NCBI GenBank assembly: GCA_938045295.1
Contig: CALINO010000008.1
Span: 62,001-126,000 of the forward strand
Reading direction: 5' to 3'
From: an uncultured Arenicella sp.
GTDB lineage: Bacteria; Pseudomonadota; Gammaproteobacteria; Arenicellales; Arenicellaceae
Length of the DNA: 64,000 bases
Part shown: positions 49,420-58,494 of the stretch, piece by piece
How the letters are laid out: every line of letters starts with the position of its first letter
Position numbering within the stretch: position 1 is the first letter of the stretch
Translations under genes and position numbers: made by a program
The notes under the pieces: model-generated
Databases searched by the model: none
Seen by the model: the letters and a program-made list of their open reading frames with translations, nothing else
What the model was told of the DNA's origin: nothing

Positions 49420-50817
49420 TTAAAATTGAGCCGAGCCTGGAGCCCTAGGAAAAGGAATAACATCTCGAATGTTTTCCATACCGGTCACGTAATTAATTAA
49501 ACGTTCAAACCCCAAACCAAACCCCGCGTGTGGCACTGTGCCGTATTTTCTTAAATCACGGTACCACCATAAATGCTCTGCGGTTTCTTGGTCAGGAAAG
49601 CGGGTATCGAGCACGCTTAAGCGTTCCTCACGTTGGCTCCCCCCAATGATCTCACCAATGCCTGGCACCAATACATCCATCGCTGCCACGGTTTTTTCAT
49701 CGTCGTTTAAACGCATGTAAAACGCTTTGATATCTTTGGGGTAATTTTTGAGCACCACAGGCCCTTTTACGTATTCTTCGGCCAAGAAACGTTCGTGCTC
49801 TGAAGCTAAGTCAATGCCCCACTCCACATCAAACTCAAACGACTTTCCGCTTTTCTTCAAAATTTGAATCGCGTCAGTGTAATCCATATGAACGAACGTT
49901 GAATCAAGCACGGTTTGCAAGCGCTCATACAGTGTTTTATCCACTCGTTGTTGAAAAAAGGCCATGTCATCTGGCCGTTGCGTCAGCACTTCTTGAATAC
50001 AATGCTTTAAAAAACTCTCGGCTAAGGCTGCGTCGTCGTCCAAATCAGCAAATGCAATTTCAGGTTCAACCATCCAAAACTCGGCCAAATGCCGACTGGT
50101 GTTTGAGTTTTCAGCACGAAATGTTGGCCCAAAGGTATAAACCTTTGACATTGCCATGCAATAAGACTCCACATTTAATTGTCCAGAGACCGTTAAAAAG
50201 CTTTCATCGCCAAAAAAGTCTTGGCCGTAATCCACCCGCCCTTTTTCATTGTGCGGTAAATTCAGCATATCCAGCGTGGAAACTCGAAATAATTCTCCAG
50301 CACCCTCGCAGTCACTGCCGGTAATGATTGGCGTATTGATCCATTGAAAACTGTGTTGGTAGAAGTAATTATGAATGGCGTTAGCCAGAGTGTTTCGAAC
50401 GCGAGTCACCGCCCCAATAGCATTGGTGCGCGGTCGTAAATGCGCTTGCGTACGCAAATATTCAAAGGTGTGGCGCTTCTTCGCCATTGGGTATGTTTCA
50501 GGTTCGTCAACCCAACCAACCACCTCAATTGAGGAGGCTTGTATTTCAACTGACTGCCCTTGACCTTGAGATTCAACCAACGTTCCTGCTGCAATGATGG
50601 CGCAACCGGTGCTGATATTCAAAACCTCGTCTTGATAATTGCAAAGGGTGTCTGGCACGACCACTTGCATGGCATCAAAGCACGAACCATCATGAATAGC
50701 GATAAAAGAAATACCAGCCTTTGAGGTTCGCCGCGTGCGAACCCAACCTTTGACCAACACCTTCGAACCGATGGCCGCCTCGGCACTAAATAATTGCGTT
50801 ACAGAATATTGATTCAT
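49420..50817 (-). CDS. asnS: asparagine--tRNA ligase
   Basis: Class IIb aminoacyl-tRNA synthetase of 465 residues. The N-terminal OB fold ([20 protein letters not shown]) binds the anticodon. Motif 2 is [25 protein letters not shown] (I quote [15 protein letters not shown]) and motif 3 is [30 protein letters not shown] and the C-terminal [11 protein letters not shown] distinguish AsnRS from AspRS. A lone gene. Confidence 0.96.
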   Translation of the reverse strand: MNQYSVTQLFSAEAAIGSKVLVKGWVRTRRTSKAGISFIAIHDGSCFDAMQVVVPDTLCNYQDEVLNISTGCAIIAAGTLVESQGQGQSVEIQASSIEVVGWVDEPETYPMAKKRHTFEYLRTQAHLRPRTNAIGAVTRVRNTLANAIHNYFYQHSFQWINTPIITGSDCEGAGELFRVSTLDMLNLPHNEKGRVDYGQDFFGDESFLTVSGQLNVESYCMAMSKVYTFGPTFRAENSNTSRHLAEFWMVEPEIAFADLDDDAALAESFLKHCIQEVLTQRPDDMAFFQQRVDKTLYERLQTVLDSTFVHMDYTDAIQILKKSGKSFEFDVEWGIDLASEHERFLAEEYVKGPVVLKNYPKDIKAFYMRLNDDEKTVAAMDVLVPGIGEIIGGSQREERLSVLDTRFPDQETAEHLWWYRDLRKYGTVPHAGFGLGFERLINYVTGMENIRDVIPFPRAPGSAQF

Positions 50818-50986
50818 AAAAACTCGAGCACACGATAATCGTTAACAGCGTGTTATTTTCATAAAGAATTCGTTATAAGCTATCTAGCTTACCAAAAATT
50901 GGTATTCGAAATGAGGTTTTAATCAGACTCAGTCAAACCCATCAGGCATCTTAATAGCATCATCTTAATAAAAAGAACTTCCAATA

Positions 50987-51020
50987 AAAAAGCCGGAAAT
51001 GCATTACATTTCCGGCTTTA
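50987..51020 (-). terminator. intrinsic terminator downstream of the Tat-signal protein gene
   Basis: A perfect 13-bp stem AAAGCCGGAAATG/CATTTCCGGCTTT (50989-51001 and 51007-51019) with a 5-base loop. On the minus strand it ends in a run of six T, placing it about 80 bases after the stop at 51101. Confidence 0.88.
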
Positions 51021-51100
51021 AATACGCACCTAGCTGCCTTTATTAACATCAACACACTCAGTGAACTGTCAATACAAAGCAGACCAATTGAACAATCGCT

Positions 51101-51682
51101 TTACATCAAAATATCCGACAAAGTAAAGGTTTGCTCAAAGGTATCACCATTGGTAACTGCCGTACACGTCGCTGTAATGGTAAATGTAACCTCGTCGGTT
51201 GGCTCTAAATCAGTGCAAAATGGCGCATCAACAGCCGGGCCTTGCCAAACGATTCGAGGACCTGTGGTGGACGAAGCATCACCCAAATCTTGAATATCAA
51301 TGGTTACGTCAGCCGGCAACGCGCCTGTATCAATGGACAAGATGGTTAGATCTACACTGGCATCAGAACTCAACACATCAAACGTAGCTGTACACACCGG
51401 CGGAGTGTTAGTGCCAGAAACCGGCCCGGTGGTGACATTACCAATTTCGATCATCGGACAAATATCCTCCGGATCTGGATCAGGCTCTGGCGGCTCTGGC
51501 GGCTCTGGCGGCTCTGGCGGCTCTGGCGGCTCTGGCGACATCATCGCATGAGCGGGCGTGACAATGGCATTGAGCAAAGGCTTGTGCCATGCACTGATTG
51601 CAGCTCCGCCACCTAAACCAAGCAATAATCGCCGTCTAGCTTTTAGTGTTTGATTTGAATTTGAATCATCATTCTCAGACAT
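51101..51682 (-). CDS. Tat-exported protein with (PEP)n tract, unknown function
   Basis: A 193-residue protein. Its N-terminus has a twin-arginine-like signal KARRRLLLGLGGGAA, followed by SAWHKPLLNAIVTPAHA, with an AHA cleavage site near 46; signals with the pattern W-K-P-x-x-x-x-V-x-P-A-H-A recur in small gammaproteobacterial Tat substrates. Then comes a rigid proline/glutamate tract of about 20 residues made of PEP triplets (51483-51536 in DNA) and a 120-residue beta-rich domain with four cysteines (CPM, PVC, PFC, TCT). It has no recognised homologue. A rho-independent terminator follows. Confidence 0.75.
   Translation of the reverse strand: MSENDDSNSNQTLKARRRLLLGLGGGAAISAWHKPLLNAIVTPAHAMMSPEPPEPPEPPEPPEPPEPDPDPEDICPMIEIGNVTTGPVSGTNTPPVCTATFDVLSSDASVDLTILSIDTGALPADVTIDIQDLGDASSTTGPRIVWQGPAVDAPFCTDLEPTDEVTFTITATCTAVTNGDTFEQTFTLSDILM
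51483..51536 (-). repeat. 9-bp tandem repeat (six copies) encoding PEP triplets
   Basis: GGCTCTGGC on the plus strand is repeated six times without mismatch. On the coding strand each 9-base unit is CCAGAGCCG-like and gives Pro-Glu-Pro, so the tract lies within the proline-rich linker. Because the unit is a multiple of three, copy-number change would keep the frame and only alter linker length. Confidence 0.9.
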
Positions 51683-52232
51683 TTAATGCTCCATACATTT
51701 CTAATGACTAGCTTGTTGTTTAGAAATCACCTAACTCGCAGCCTCTTAATTTAAAGCTAATACAAATAGATCTTACTAAAACATCACTTTTAGTGGCGAT
51801 GCCTCTAAGTTTTTTTGGGAGGGAGTTAGCTTATCACTATCCAACACTCATCAATTGTTAATCAGTGTTTAATCATCCATACGGTATCGCAACACTGACC
51901 AATTAATTAGCACCAATCAAAAGGGATAAATCAGATCAAAAAACAAACAGAATGTTTGCTCTCATTACTCAATACAAGTTTGAAGAAAACATTTATCGCA
52001 GAAGTAGCTTCGGATAAAAGAGTTCTTAGTTTACCTACATTAAGCCCAAGTGCTTGTGGATAATGATCCCCCCGTAGGCAACTATAATATGTTTGACCTA
52101 ATTGTTCAATCTCCTTGATTTTTCAAATAAAGTAGATACCATTTTCAGCCTCCTTGCTACTTTAATTAGCCAAAATGACCAGAAAAAACTCAATCAAAGC
52201 TTACAACTTTAATGTCACCCTTGCATTTTAAT
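51683..52232. other. 550-base intergenic region
   Basis: The longest gene-free stretch of the window, AT-rich. It holds the upstream region of the Tat-protein gene and the 3' end of the Lrp-family gene, both on the minus strand. I found no gene, RNA or repeat. A short hairpin (CATCACT...AGTGGCGATG, about 51802-51821) is the only structure I noticed, and no riboswitch I know fits it. Confidence 0.45.
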
Positions 52233-52721
52233 CTACACTTCAACTAATGACTCTAACGGGTAACCAGAAAAATCTTTGGTTCTTTCAAGAATAATCAGCG
52301 TGCTTAATTTCCCAATACCTATGTGGCTTTTAATAAGCTCGTCACTAATACGGTTATACCGCCGTACATCTGTACACACAAACTTAAGTAAGTAATCATA
52401 GGCACCGCTGATTTTATAACTGTCCGTCACTTCTTTGACTTTTTCAATTTCATCATCAAAGCGCTCAAAGTCCTCAGGCGCATGATTTTCTAAGGTAACT
52501 TCAGCAAACGCCTCAACATGAGGAGCCAATTTTTCCAAGTTAATTTCGGTAATATAACGCTTAAGAATGCCTTCACTTTCTAAACGCTTCACTCGGCTCA
52601 AACAAGCACTGGCCGAGAGGTGCACCTCTTCAGCTAGCTGCTGATTGGTAATACGCGCATTCTTTTGTAAGATTGAGAGTATTTTCAAATCAATTTTATT
52701 GATCTTTTTAAGCTCATTCAT
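52233..52721 (-). CDS. Lrp/AsnC-family transcriptional regulator
   Basis: A 162-residue regulator with an N-terminal winged helix (LKILSILQKNARITNQQLAE, then VHLSASACLSRVKRLESEGI) and a C-terminal RAM/AsnC ligand-binding domain (EVTLENHAPEDFERFDDEIE, SGAYDYLLKFVC). Proteins of this family respond to amino acids and bind DNA as octamers or dimers. No metabolic gene is near enough to suggest its effector, apart from possible self-control. Downstream of yaeQ on the minus strand. Confidence 0.92.
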   Translation of the reverse strand: MNELKKINKIDLKILSILQKNARITNQQLAEEVHLSASACLSRVKRLESEGILKRYITEINLEKLAPHVEAFAEVTLENHAPEDFERFDDEIEKVKEVTDSYKISGAYDYLLKFVCTDVRRYNRISDELIKSHIGIGKLSTLIILERTKDFSGYPLESLVEV

Positions 52722-52773
52722 AAGTAACCGCCATTGGTTTATACCAATTGTACTGAATTAAACAGCACGGTGT

Positions 52774-53325
52774 CTAATCGCTCACGTTACTGGTCTGTTG
52801 TAAAGTTTCCCAAGTAATATCAATACTATCGGTATTACTGACCACAAAGGCCGATTGACCGGTAATGGTTAATGACCATTCAATCGAGCGTTCTACAAGG
52901 CTAGCTAACCGTTGAATCTGCTCATACTGAAAACGCACAACATCAATATCTAAAAAAGAAAACTTAGTGTGGTTTTGCTCCCACCAATGATTCGATTTTT
53001 GATTAAACGAGTAGACTTTCACTTCATTGGCTTTTCTAGTCGACTTCTTAATGCGCTCAACTTCGGGCTCACCCACTTCAACCCATAATGAGGTGTTGTC
53101 ATCCATCGTACGAACCCACAAGTCAGGCTCAGTCACGTCACTCAACCCTTTGGTAAACACCAACTCAGGTTGCGCGTTTATACAAAAAGCCATAATTCGC
53201 GTCACCATTCTTTCTAGGGTTTCCGATGGGTGCTGCGCGATGGTCAGATTTAACGTGTCGTAGTAATTGCGATCTAAATCTGACAACGAAATTCTGGTTT
53301 TATAAATGGTCGGTTTTAATGCCAC
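52774..53325 (-). CDS. yaeQ: YaeQ family protein
   Basis: A 183-residue protein of the YaeQ family (restriction-endonuclease-like fold, function uncertain; a link to RfaH was reported for E. coli and later questioned, so I assign no role). KPTIYKTRISLSDLDRNYYD at the start, QPELVFTKGLSDVTEPDLW and WVEVGEPEVERIKKSTRKAN are the family segments. The start is a GTG at 53325, with AGGA 11 bases before it. It begins five bases after a small open frame at 53331-53603. Confidence 0.9.
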   Translation of the reverse strand: MALKPTIYKTRISLSDLDRNYYDTLNLTIAQHPSETLERMVTRIMAFCINAQPELVFTKGLSDVTEPDLWVRTMDDNTSLWVEVGEPEVERIKKSTRKANEVKVYSFNQKSNHWWEQNHTKFSFLDIDVVRFQYEQIQRLASLVERSIEWSLTITGQSAFVVSNTDSIDITWETLQQTSNVSD

Positions 53326-53330
53326 AGTAA

Positions 53331-53603
53331 CTAATTCCTAATTAAGCGTTCAGTAAAATAAGGCTTGAGTACGAGTTTAAAAAGGTCAGCTGCAATCAGC
53401 TGATTAATGACAGCACGCCCACGTTGAAGAACAAGTTTATAGTATTTATTCAGTTTGAATACGTAAAAAGGTGCCATTGAACCAATAGCCAACATAATGC
53501 TCAAAAATGAATAACAAATGACCAGTAAGGCCGGCCGACAGTACAACTCGAAGCACTGTATGAGTGCCGCATTACGCATTGAGGTGAAATTCAATTCACT
53601 CAA
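53331..53603 (-). CDS. possible small membrane protein (low confidence)
   Basis: A 90-codon frame opened by a TTG, with the first ATG eight codons later (MRNAALIQ). One hydrophobic segment (PALLVICYSFLSIMLAIGSM) and a basic C-terminus. It ends six bases before the yaeQ GTG and covers the yaeQ ribosome binding site, which could mean coupling or could be chance. No homologue recognised. Confidence 0.3.
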   Translation of the reverse strand: MSELNFTSMRNAALIQCFELYCRPALLVICYSFLSIMLAIGSMAPFYVFKLNKYYKLVLQRGRAVINQLIAADLFKLVLKPYFTERLIRN

Positions 53604-53674
53604 GTAAGCCTATTGACTAAAGTGCCAGGTTTAAATTACTTAAACCGTTCTTCATGGCCAGCTCGCTCGCCATG

Positions 53675-53962
53675 TTAGCTTTTGTACAGCACTTGAATTA
53701 AATGAAAGCCAAATTTGGTTTTGATTGGCCCTAGGTATTGTTTATCTTCACTGCCTTTAGCAAACACCGCTTTATCAAACGCTGGCACCATTGCGCCGCG
53801 GCGAAACTCACCCAAATCACCGCCTTTTTTACTTGACGGGCAAGTGGAAAATTTTTTCGCTAGCTGGGCAAAATTCTTGCCCGCATCGAGCTCTTTAGCC
53901 ACTTTACTGGCTTGTTCTTGCGTTTTTAATAAAATGTGCGAAGCACACGCTGTTTTTGACAT
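53675..53962 (-). CDS. ppiC: peptidyl-prolyl cis-trans isomerase, parvulin (PpiC) type
   Basis: A 95-residue single-domain cytosolic parvulin starting MSKTACASHILLKTQEQA. SHILL, FAQLAKKFSTCPSSKKGGDLGEF and the C-terminal GFHLIQVLYKS are the hallmarks of PpiC/Par10. It catalyses proline isomerisation in partly folded proteins. The longest frame adds 14 residues; the chosen start (53962) matches family length. It lies downstream of the carboxylesterase gene. Confidence 0.94.
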   Translation of the reverse strand: MSKTACASHILLKTQEQASKVAKELDAGKNFAQLAKKFSTCPSSKKGGDLGEFRRGAMVPAFDKAVFAKGSEDKQYLGPIKTKFGFHLIQVLYKS

Positions 53963-53990
53963 AACGTAGTTCTCGATCAAACAAGGCTGA

Positions 53991-54794
53991 TTAAGGTTGT
54001 TCAAACACAGTATTAATCCACTGCCCGATGGTTTTTATTTGCGGCATGATCACATTGTGTTCCATTGGGTAAGTCTCCCAACGCACTGAATACCCTAATT
54101 CGGTCAGTGTTTTAGCGCTCATCTCACCTAAGGCCAGCGGCACAACCGCATCATGAGTACCGTGACAAGCTAAAATAGGCGTCAGCGTATTCACGCCACT
54201 TTGTTCTTGCTCAGTGTGAGTGTCGAACGGTAAGTAGGTTGAAAGTGCCAGCATACCGCCCAATTCATGCTTACTGCGCACGCCGGTGTAATACGTCACG
54301 GCACCGCCTTGTGAAAAACCCGCCAAAATAATATTTTGACTGGCAATGCCACTTTCAACCAATTGGCTTATTAAGCCCTCCACCATTGCTTGCGACTCGG
54401 CCATACCGACCGCGTCTTGTTTATCTTCTATCTTAACGCCGCGAATGTCATACCAACCGGGCATTTCCATGCCGCCATTAATGGTGATTGGTCGATTCGG
54501 TGCTTGCGGAAAAATAAACCGTATTGTTGGCGTTTTATTCAAACCAAGTTCAGGCACAACGGGCGGAAAGTCATTGGCCGTTGCACCCAAACCATGGAGC
54601 CATATTACAGCGTGAGTGGGCTCACCGGAGCCGTGAGTAAGTTCAATAGAATTTGGGGGTAATTGCATTGTTAAAGTCGTTGTTTTTTCATTGTTAGCGT
54701 TTGCGCAAAGAAAACTCGCACTCAGCGCCATTATTAAAATAGGAACTAAAACGTTAGTCAGCGTTTTAATTAAAATTTGTATGACGTTAATCAC
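53991..54794 (-). CDS. alpha/beta-hydrolase, carboxylesterase/phospholipase family (probably periplasmic)
   Basis: A 267-residue hydrolase. HGLGATANDFP at about 67-77 is the oxyanion turn, Ser161 in LAGFSQGGAVTYY is the nucleophile, and the Asp in HGTHDAVVP and His in PMEHNVIMP complete the triad. It fits the Abhydrolase_2 (EstB-like) family. Residues 1-32 form a hydrophobic signal sequence. The start is a GTG two bases after the stop of the RND transporter gene; M22 is an alternative. Probably coupled to that gene. Confidence 0.9.
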   Translation of the reverse strand: MINVIQILIKTLTNVLVPILIMALSASFLCANANNEKTTTLTMQLPPNSIELTHGSGEPTHAVIWLHGLGATANDFPPVVPELGLNKTPTIRFIFPQAPNRPITINGGMEMPGWYDIRGVKIEDKQDAVGMAESQAMVEGLISQLVESGIASQNIILAGFSQGGAVTYYTGVRSKHELGGMLALSTYLPFDTHTEQEQSGVNTLTPILACHGTHDAVVPLALGEMSAKTLTELGYSVRWETYPMEHNVIMPQIKTIGQWINTVFEQP

Positions 54795-54796
54795 AC

Positions 54797-57529
54797 CTAC
54801 ACCGGGATGGGTTTAAATTTTTTAATCAGCATTGGCAGCATAATCAAATTAGCCAGCAATGCGGTCACCATGGCAATGCCAGTAAGCACGCCGAAGTACA
54901 TTGTGGGCACAAAATTAGAAAACACCATAATCATAAAGCCAGCGGTAATCACAATAGTGGTGTAAAACATGGCCTGCCCTACATTACGAGTGGCGGTTTC
55001 AACCGACAAGGCGTAGTCTTTTGTAGCCGTGATTTCATCGCTAAAACGATGCACAAAATGAATGGAATTATCCACCGCTATGCCCACACTGATGGCGGCA
55101 ATGGTAATGGTCATTAGGTCAAGCGGAATGGTAAACAACCCCATGATACCCAGCACCACGGCCGCTGAGAATACATTTGGAATAATGGTTAACAAGGCTA
55201 ACTTTAAGCTTCTGAACAACACAATAAACATCAAAAAGATGACCACAAACACCGTGCCTAAGGTGGCTATTTGTGAGCTGAACAAGGAATTCAGCATGTT
55301 GTTGTACATCACCACTAAGCCGGTAATGTTAACTTGCTCATCTTCCAGGCCGTGTTGATTAACCAGCATAGAACGAATGTCACTGATTAACTTATTGCGG
55401 TCTAAACCACGAATGGTTTCAAACACTCGAATGTTTATATGCACCTGATTACCATCATCAGACATATAAGGCGCGAACAAGGTCTTTTTATTGTTGTCGG
55501 ACAGCGCGGTGTACATAAACCCAAGGTCAATATCATCGAGTTCTTGCGCGCCTTTTAAACCACTGAACACACTCATGGTGGTTGCCAACGACATCACCTT
55601 ACCAGTGGCTTCAATTTCCTCTAATGACGCTTGAATGGCCTTAATTTTGTTTAAGCCTTCCGTATTAAACCAATAAGACGTGGCAACGAGGTTTTTTGTC
55701 AGCTCTGCTTCTGATGTCTGCCCGACTTGCTGCCCAGAGCCAGCATCAAACTCACCACCGCCTTGGTCACCGTCACCGTCACCGTCAACAAAATCATCAA
55801 AGCTATCAAAATCGTCAAAGTCATCGTTCGACTGAGCACCGCCCGCATTAGCACCACCGTCACTCGCAAGGTCATCATTTGCAGGATTGTCGACATCTGA
55901 AAAATCATCAAAGTCGTCGAAATCATCAAAATCATCGGTACCGCTATTGGCACCGGCTGGCTGTTGCGCCTCTAGCTGCGCCGCACGCTCGGCGGCTTTT
56001 TTCGCTGGCGACACCCAATCGCTGGGCGCATCCAGCACAATGTCCAACGGCGTAGTACCACCGAGCTTGGTATCGATTTCAACCATGCCTTGATAGATTT
56101 CTGTTTCCGGTTTGAAATAATCAATAAAACGGTTTTCCACCGTTAAATTTAAACAACCGTATAACGCAGCCGCGCCACTAAGGCCAAATAACACACTCAC
56201 CAAAACGCCTTTGGTATGCAGTGACTGCGCGCCACCCAACACCACCTTTGAAATAGCGTCTCGATTGGAGGCCACTTTGGTTGGCTTAATGAACATGGCC
56301 AACGCTGGGAATAAGGTAAACGTGGTCACCACGGCCACCACAATGCCTAAGCACATGATCCAACCAAAGTCGATCACCGGTCGAATACCGCTAACGATGA
56401 GCGAGGCAAACGCGACGATGGTGGTCAGAGCCGTATACACACACGGAATAAATTTTGAACGCACCGTGGCGCTTAACAATGCCTGTTGTGAGTGATCTGA
56501 GTATTGCTTAGCCAGTTCTCGGTAACGCACAATCAGATGTATGTTGAGCGACAGAGTAATAATCAGCAATAACGATAGAAAATTTGATGACACGACAGAG
56601 ATCGGCCAATTCAATAAGCCGAGCAAGCACACCATTAAAAAACCGGTTGCCATGCAATTTAAGAGCGGCATCACAACCCAGCCTAACTGTCGAAAAGCGA
56701 TACTGAGAATCAAAATAATCACCAGTAATGCTGCGCTACCAAACACAACCACATCGCCTTCAATAAAGCTCACTGAGTCTGCCGCAATCATTGGCACACC
56801 GCCCAAAAACATTTTGGCGTTGTCACGGTGCTCATCAATTAAGGCTCGCATATCCGCCACTAACTTGGTTTGGCGCTCACCAAACTCTTGGGCTTTGGCT
56901 TGATGCTCTAGCGTTACGTCGTTGAGTTCTTGCAACTGCTCTGGGCTGGCCGTTTTATTGGCTCGCAGCTCCCTTAAATCGTTACGTTGGCTCAATAAGG
57001 TTTGCAGCACTGGATCAGGTTCAACCGCCACCGCAATGGCGGTGGTCTTCAAGTCGTCACTGACCAATAAATTTTTAAATAATTCACTTTGCCGAAATTC
57101 TTTTCTGGCTAACTTTTTATCAGTGCGATCGTCTAATAACGTCTGTGGTGAGCTGGCCAATTCAGCCAACGTCACTGGCGGGCTTTGTGTCAATGGCACA
57201 TCTAAGATTGAGGTAACACCCGCCACCATGTCTAACTGCAAAATTTTCTCACGTAGCGAGGTTAAATCTTGCAAGGTGCTGTCAGCAAACAAGTCATCAT
57301 TGGGTGAGTAAGTCACAATCAATAAATCACCCGCGCTGTATTTAGACACCACTTCACGAAAATATTTCAATGATTGATCGTTTTCCAGTACCAGAGAATC
57401 CGATGACGCATCTAATCTAAAGTTTGAAGCAAATTGCGATAAACCGATCAGTATGATTGCAAAAGCAATCAACACCAGCTTAGCGTGCTTGAATACTAAT
57501 TTGTCGTACAGAGAAGAAGATTGAGACAT
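54797..57529 (-). CDS. RND/MMPL-family transporter with an acidic insert
   Basis: A 910-residue inner-membrane protein of the MMPL-type RND superfamily. One N-terminal helix, a first periplasmic domain, five or six helices (about 260-430), a second periplasmic domain, and six further helices (about 730-905). The second periplasmic domain contains an Asp/Phe-rich insert (about residues 525-600) with FDDFDD repeats and an Asp/Gly run near 590. Proteins of this kind export lipids or hopanoid-like compounds and often sit beside a lipoprotein-sorting-like gene. The neighbour here is a carboxylesterase. Cargo unknown. Confidence 0.88.
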   Translation of the reverse strand: MSQSSSLYDKLVFKHAKLVLIAFAIILIGLSQFASNFRLDASSDSLVLENDQSLKYFREVVSKYSAGDLLIVTYSPNDDLFADSTLQDLTSLREKILQLDMVAGVTSILDVPLTQSPPVTLAELASSPQTLLDDRTDKKLARKEFRQSELFKNLLVSDDLKTTAIAVAVEPDPVLQTLLSQRNDLRELRANKTASPEQLQELNDVTLEHQAKAQEFGERQTKLVADMRALIDEHRDNAKMFLGGVPMIAADSVSFIEGDVVVFGSAALLVIILILSIAFRQLGWVVMPLLNCMATGFLMVCLLGLLNWPISVVSSNFLSLLLIITLSLNIHLIVRYRELAKQYSDHSQQALLSATVRSKFIPCVYTALTTIVAFASLIVSGIRPVIDFGWIMCLGIVVAVVTTFTLFPALAMFIKPTKVASNRDAISKVVLGGAQSLHTKGVLVSVLFGLSGAAALYGCLNLTVENRFIDYFKPETEIYQGMVEIDTKLGGTTPLDIVLDAPSDWVSPAKKAAERAAQLEAQQPAGANSGTDDFDDFDDFDDFSDVDNPANDDLASDGGANAGGAQSNDDFDDFDSFDDFVDGDGDGDQGGGEFDAGSGQQVGQTSEAELTKNLVATSYWFNTEGLNKIKAIQASLEEIEATGKVMSLATTMSVFSGLKGAQELDDIDLGFMYTALSDNNKKTLFAPYMSDDGNQVHINIRVFETIRGLDRNKLISDIRSMLVNQHGLEDEQVNITGLVVMYNNMLNSLFSSQIATLGTVFVVIFLMFIVLFRSLKLALLTIIPNVFSAAVVLGIMGLFTIPLDLMTITIAAISVGIAVDNSIHFVHRFSDEITATKDYALSVETATRNVGQAMFYTTIVITAGFMIMVFSNFVPTMYFGVLTGIAMVTALLANLIMLPMLIKKFKPIPV

Positions 57530-57636
57530 AGTAAAGTGGCTTTAAAGAAGTATCATTGAAAAAGAACTGCCATTGAAATATAGACGTCGCCGCTGTTCAT
57601 CAGCGCGTCTAATCATGTTTGCATTAGTTAAACATA

Positions 57637-57668
57637 AAAACGGCCTTAGCTAATTAACTAAGGCCGCG
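57637..57668 (-). terminator. intrinsic terminator downstream of the YceI gene
   Basis: A 9-bp stem CGGCCTTAG/CTAAGGCCG (57641-57649 and 57658-57666) with an 8-base AT loop. On the minus strand it is followed by five T. It lies about 50 bases after the YceI stop and so separates that gene from the RND transporter. Confidence 0.8.
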
Positions 57669-57714
57669 TTAATTTTGCTTAATTGACGCTTGTGAAGCGG
57701 CGCACTGATTGGAG

Positions 57715-58344
57715 TTATTCCGCTTTAATAAACTCGCCTTCAATTTCAACAAACACTTCGGCACCAATCCGTGGTGCGTATTTGCTCACGCCCCATACCG
57801 TTCGATCTAACGATGTGGTGGCAGAAAAACCCACCAACGGCTTTTTAGCAAACGGGTGATCCGGAGTAGAACCATTTAACTGAGCATCTAAGGTAATGGA
57901 ATGCGTTTGACCAGCCATACTTAGTTCACCAACAATGGTAAATTTACCGTCATTCAACTCACTGACTTCCGTACTCTTGAACGTAATTAACGGCGCGTCT
58001 TTTGAACCAATGATCTGCTCAGCTATTTTTTTATTGAAGTCTTTCTTTTCAGCGTATGGGTAAGCCGTATCAACTGAATCCACTTTGATTTCAACCACGA
58101 CCGAACTCTTAGTAAAGTCTTCAGGATTTAAATCAATGTCAGCGGTGAAGTCGTTAAACCGAGCTCGGTACATTGAAAAGCCAGAGTGATCTAACTTCCA
58201 CAACACACTTGAATGCGTAATATCAGCTGAGTACTTACCGGCAGGGATATCCGCCAAATCTTTAGCATGTGCGATGATTGAACTTCCCAACAGGGTTAAC
58301 GCAATCGCGGTAGAAGCAAGGTATTTAGTAAACATAATATTCAT
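57715..58344 (-). CDS. YceI-family periplasmic protein
   Basis: A 209-residue lipocalin-like protein with a signal peptide (about 1-27, ending IAHA). YSADITHSSVLWKLDHSGFS, VEIKVDSVDT, ITFKSTEVSEL and the GFSATTSLDRTVWGVSKYAP region are those of the polyisoprenoid-binding YceI family. It probably binds a long isoprenoid or fatty chain in the periplasm. Starts at 58344 or three codons later. Own terminator downstream; ffh lies upstream on the same strand 150 bases away. Confidence 0.92.
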   Translation of the reverse strand: MNIMFTKYLASTAIALTLLGSSIIAHAKDLADIPAGKYSADITHSSVLWKLDHSGFSMYRARFNDFTADIDLNPEDFTKSSVVVEIKVDSVDTAYPYAEKKDFNKKIAEQIIGSKDAPLITFKSTEVSELNDGKFTIVGELSMAGQTHSITLDAQLNGSTPDHPFAKKPLVGFSATTSLDRTVWGVSKYAPRIGAEVFVEIEGEFIKAE

Positions 58345-58494
58345 CTCAGTTGTAGGGTAACTATTCAGTATATAGTAAAAAAATCTTGGTTAATTTAACA
58401 TTCTAAAAGCTTTTATGAGGTGAACACCGCTAATACAGTTAATAATAGGTAAGGTATTCACTCAAGTTCAAATCATTTATAAAACGCAAACAGC

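Noticed and set aside
51483..51536. Regular short repeats that might be taken for a CRISPR or integron element
   Set aside because: The repeats are 9 bp, contiguous without spacers, and lie in frame inside a coding sequence.
51300..51551. Plus-strand frame with a Gly-Ser-Gly rich tail
   Set aside because: It is the antisense reading of the PEP repeat within the Tat-protein gene; low-complexity appearance comes from the repeat.
51780..51830. Hairpin upstream of the Tat-protein gene considered as a c-di-GMP riboswitch
   Set aside because: The conserved GEMM core elements and tetraloop/receptor are not present.
56541..57311. Two long plus-strand frames within the RND transporter gene
   Set aside because: Antisense shadows of a clearly real gene, with no start signals.
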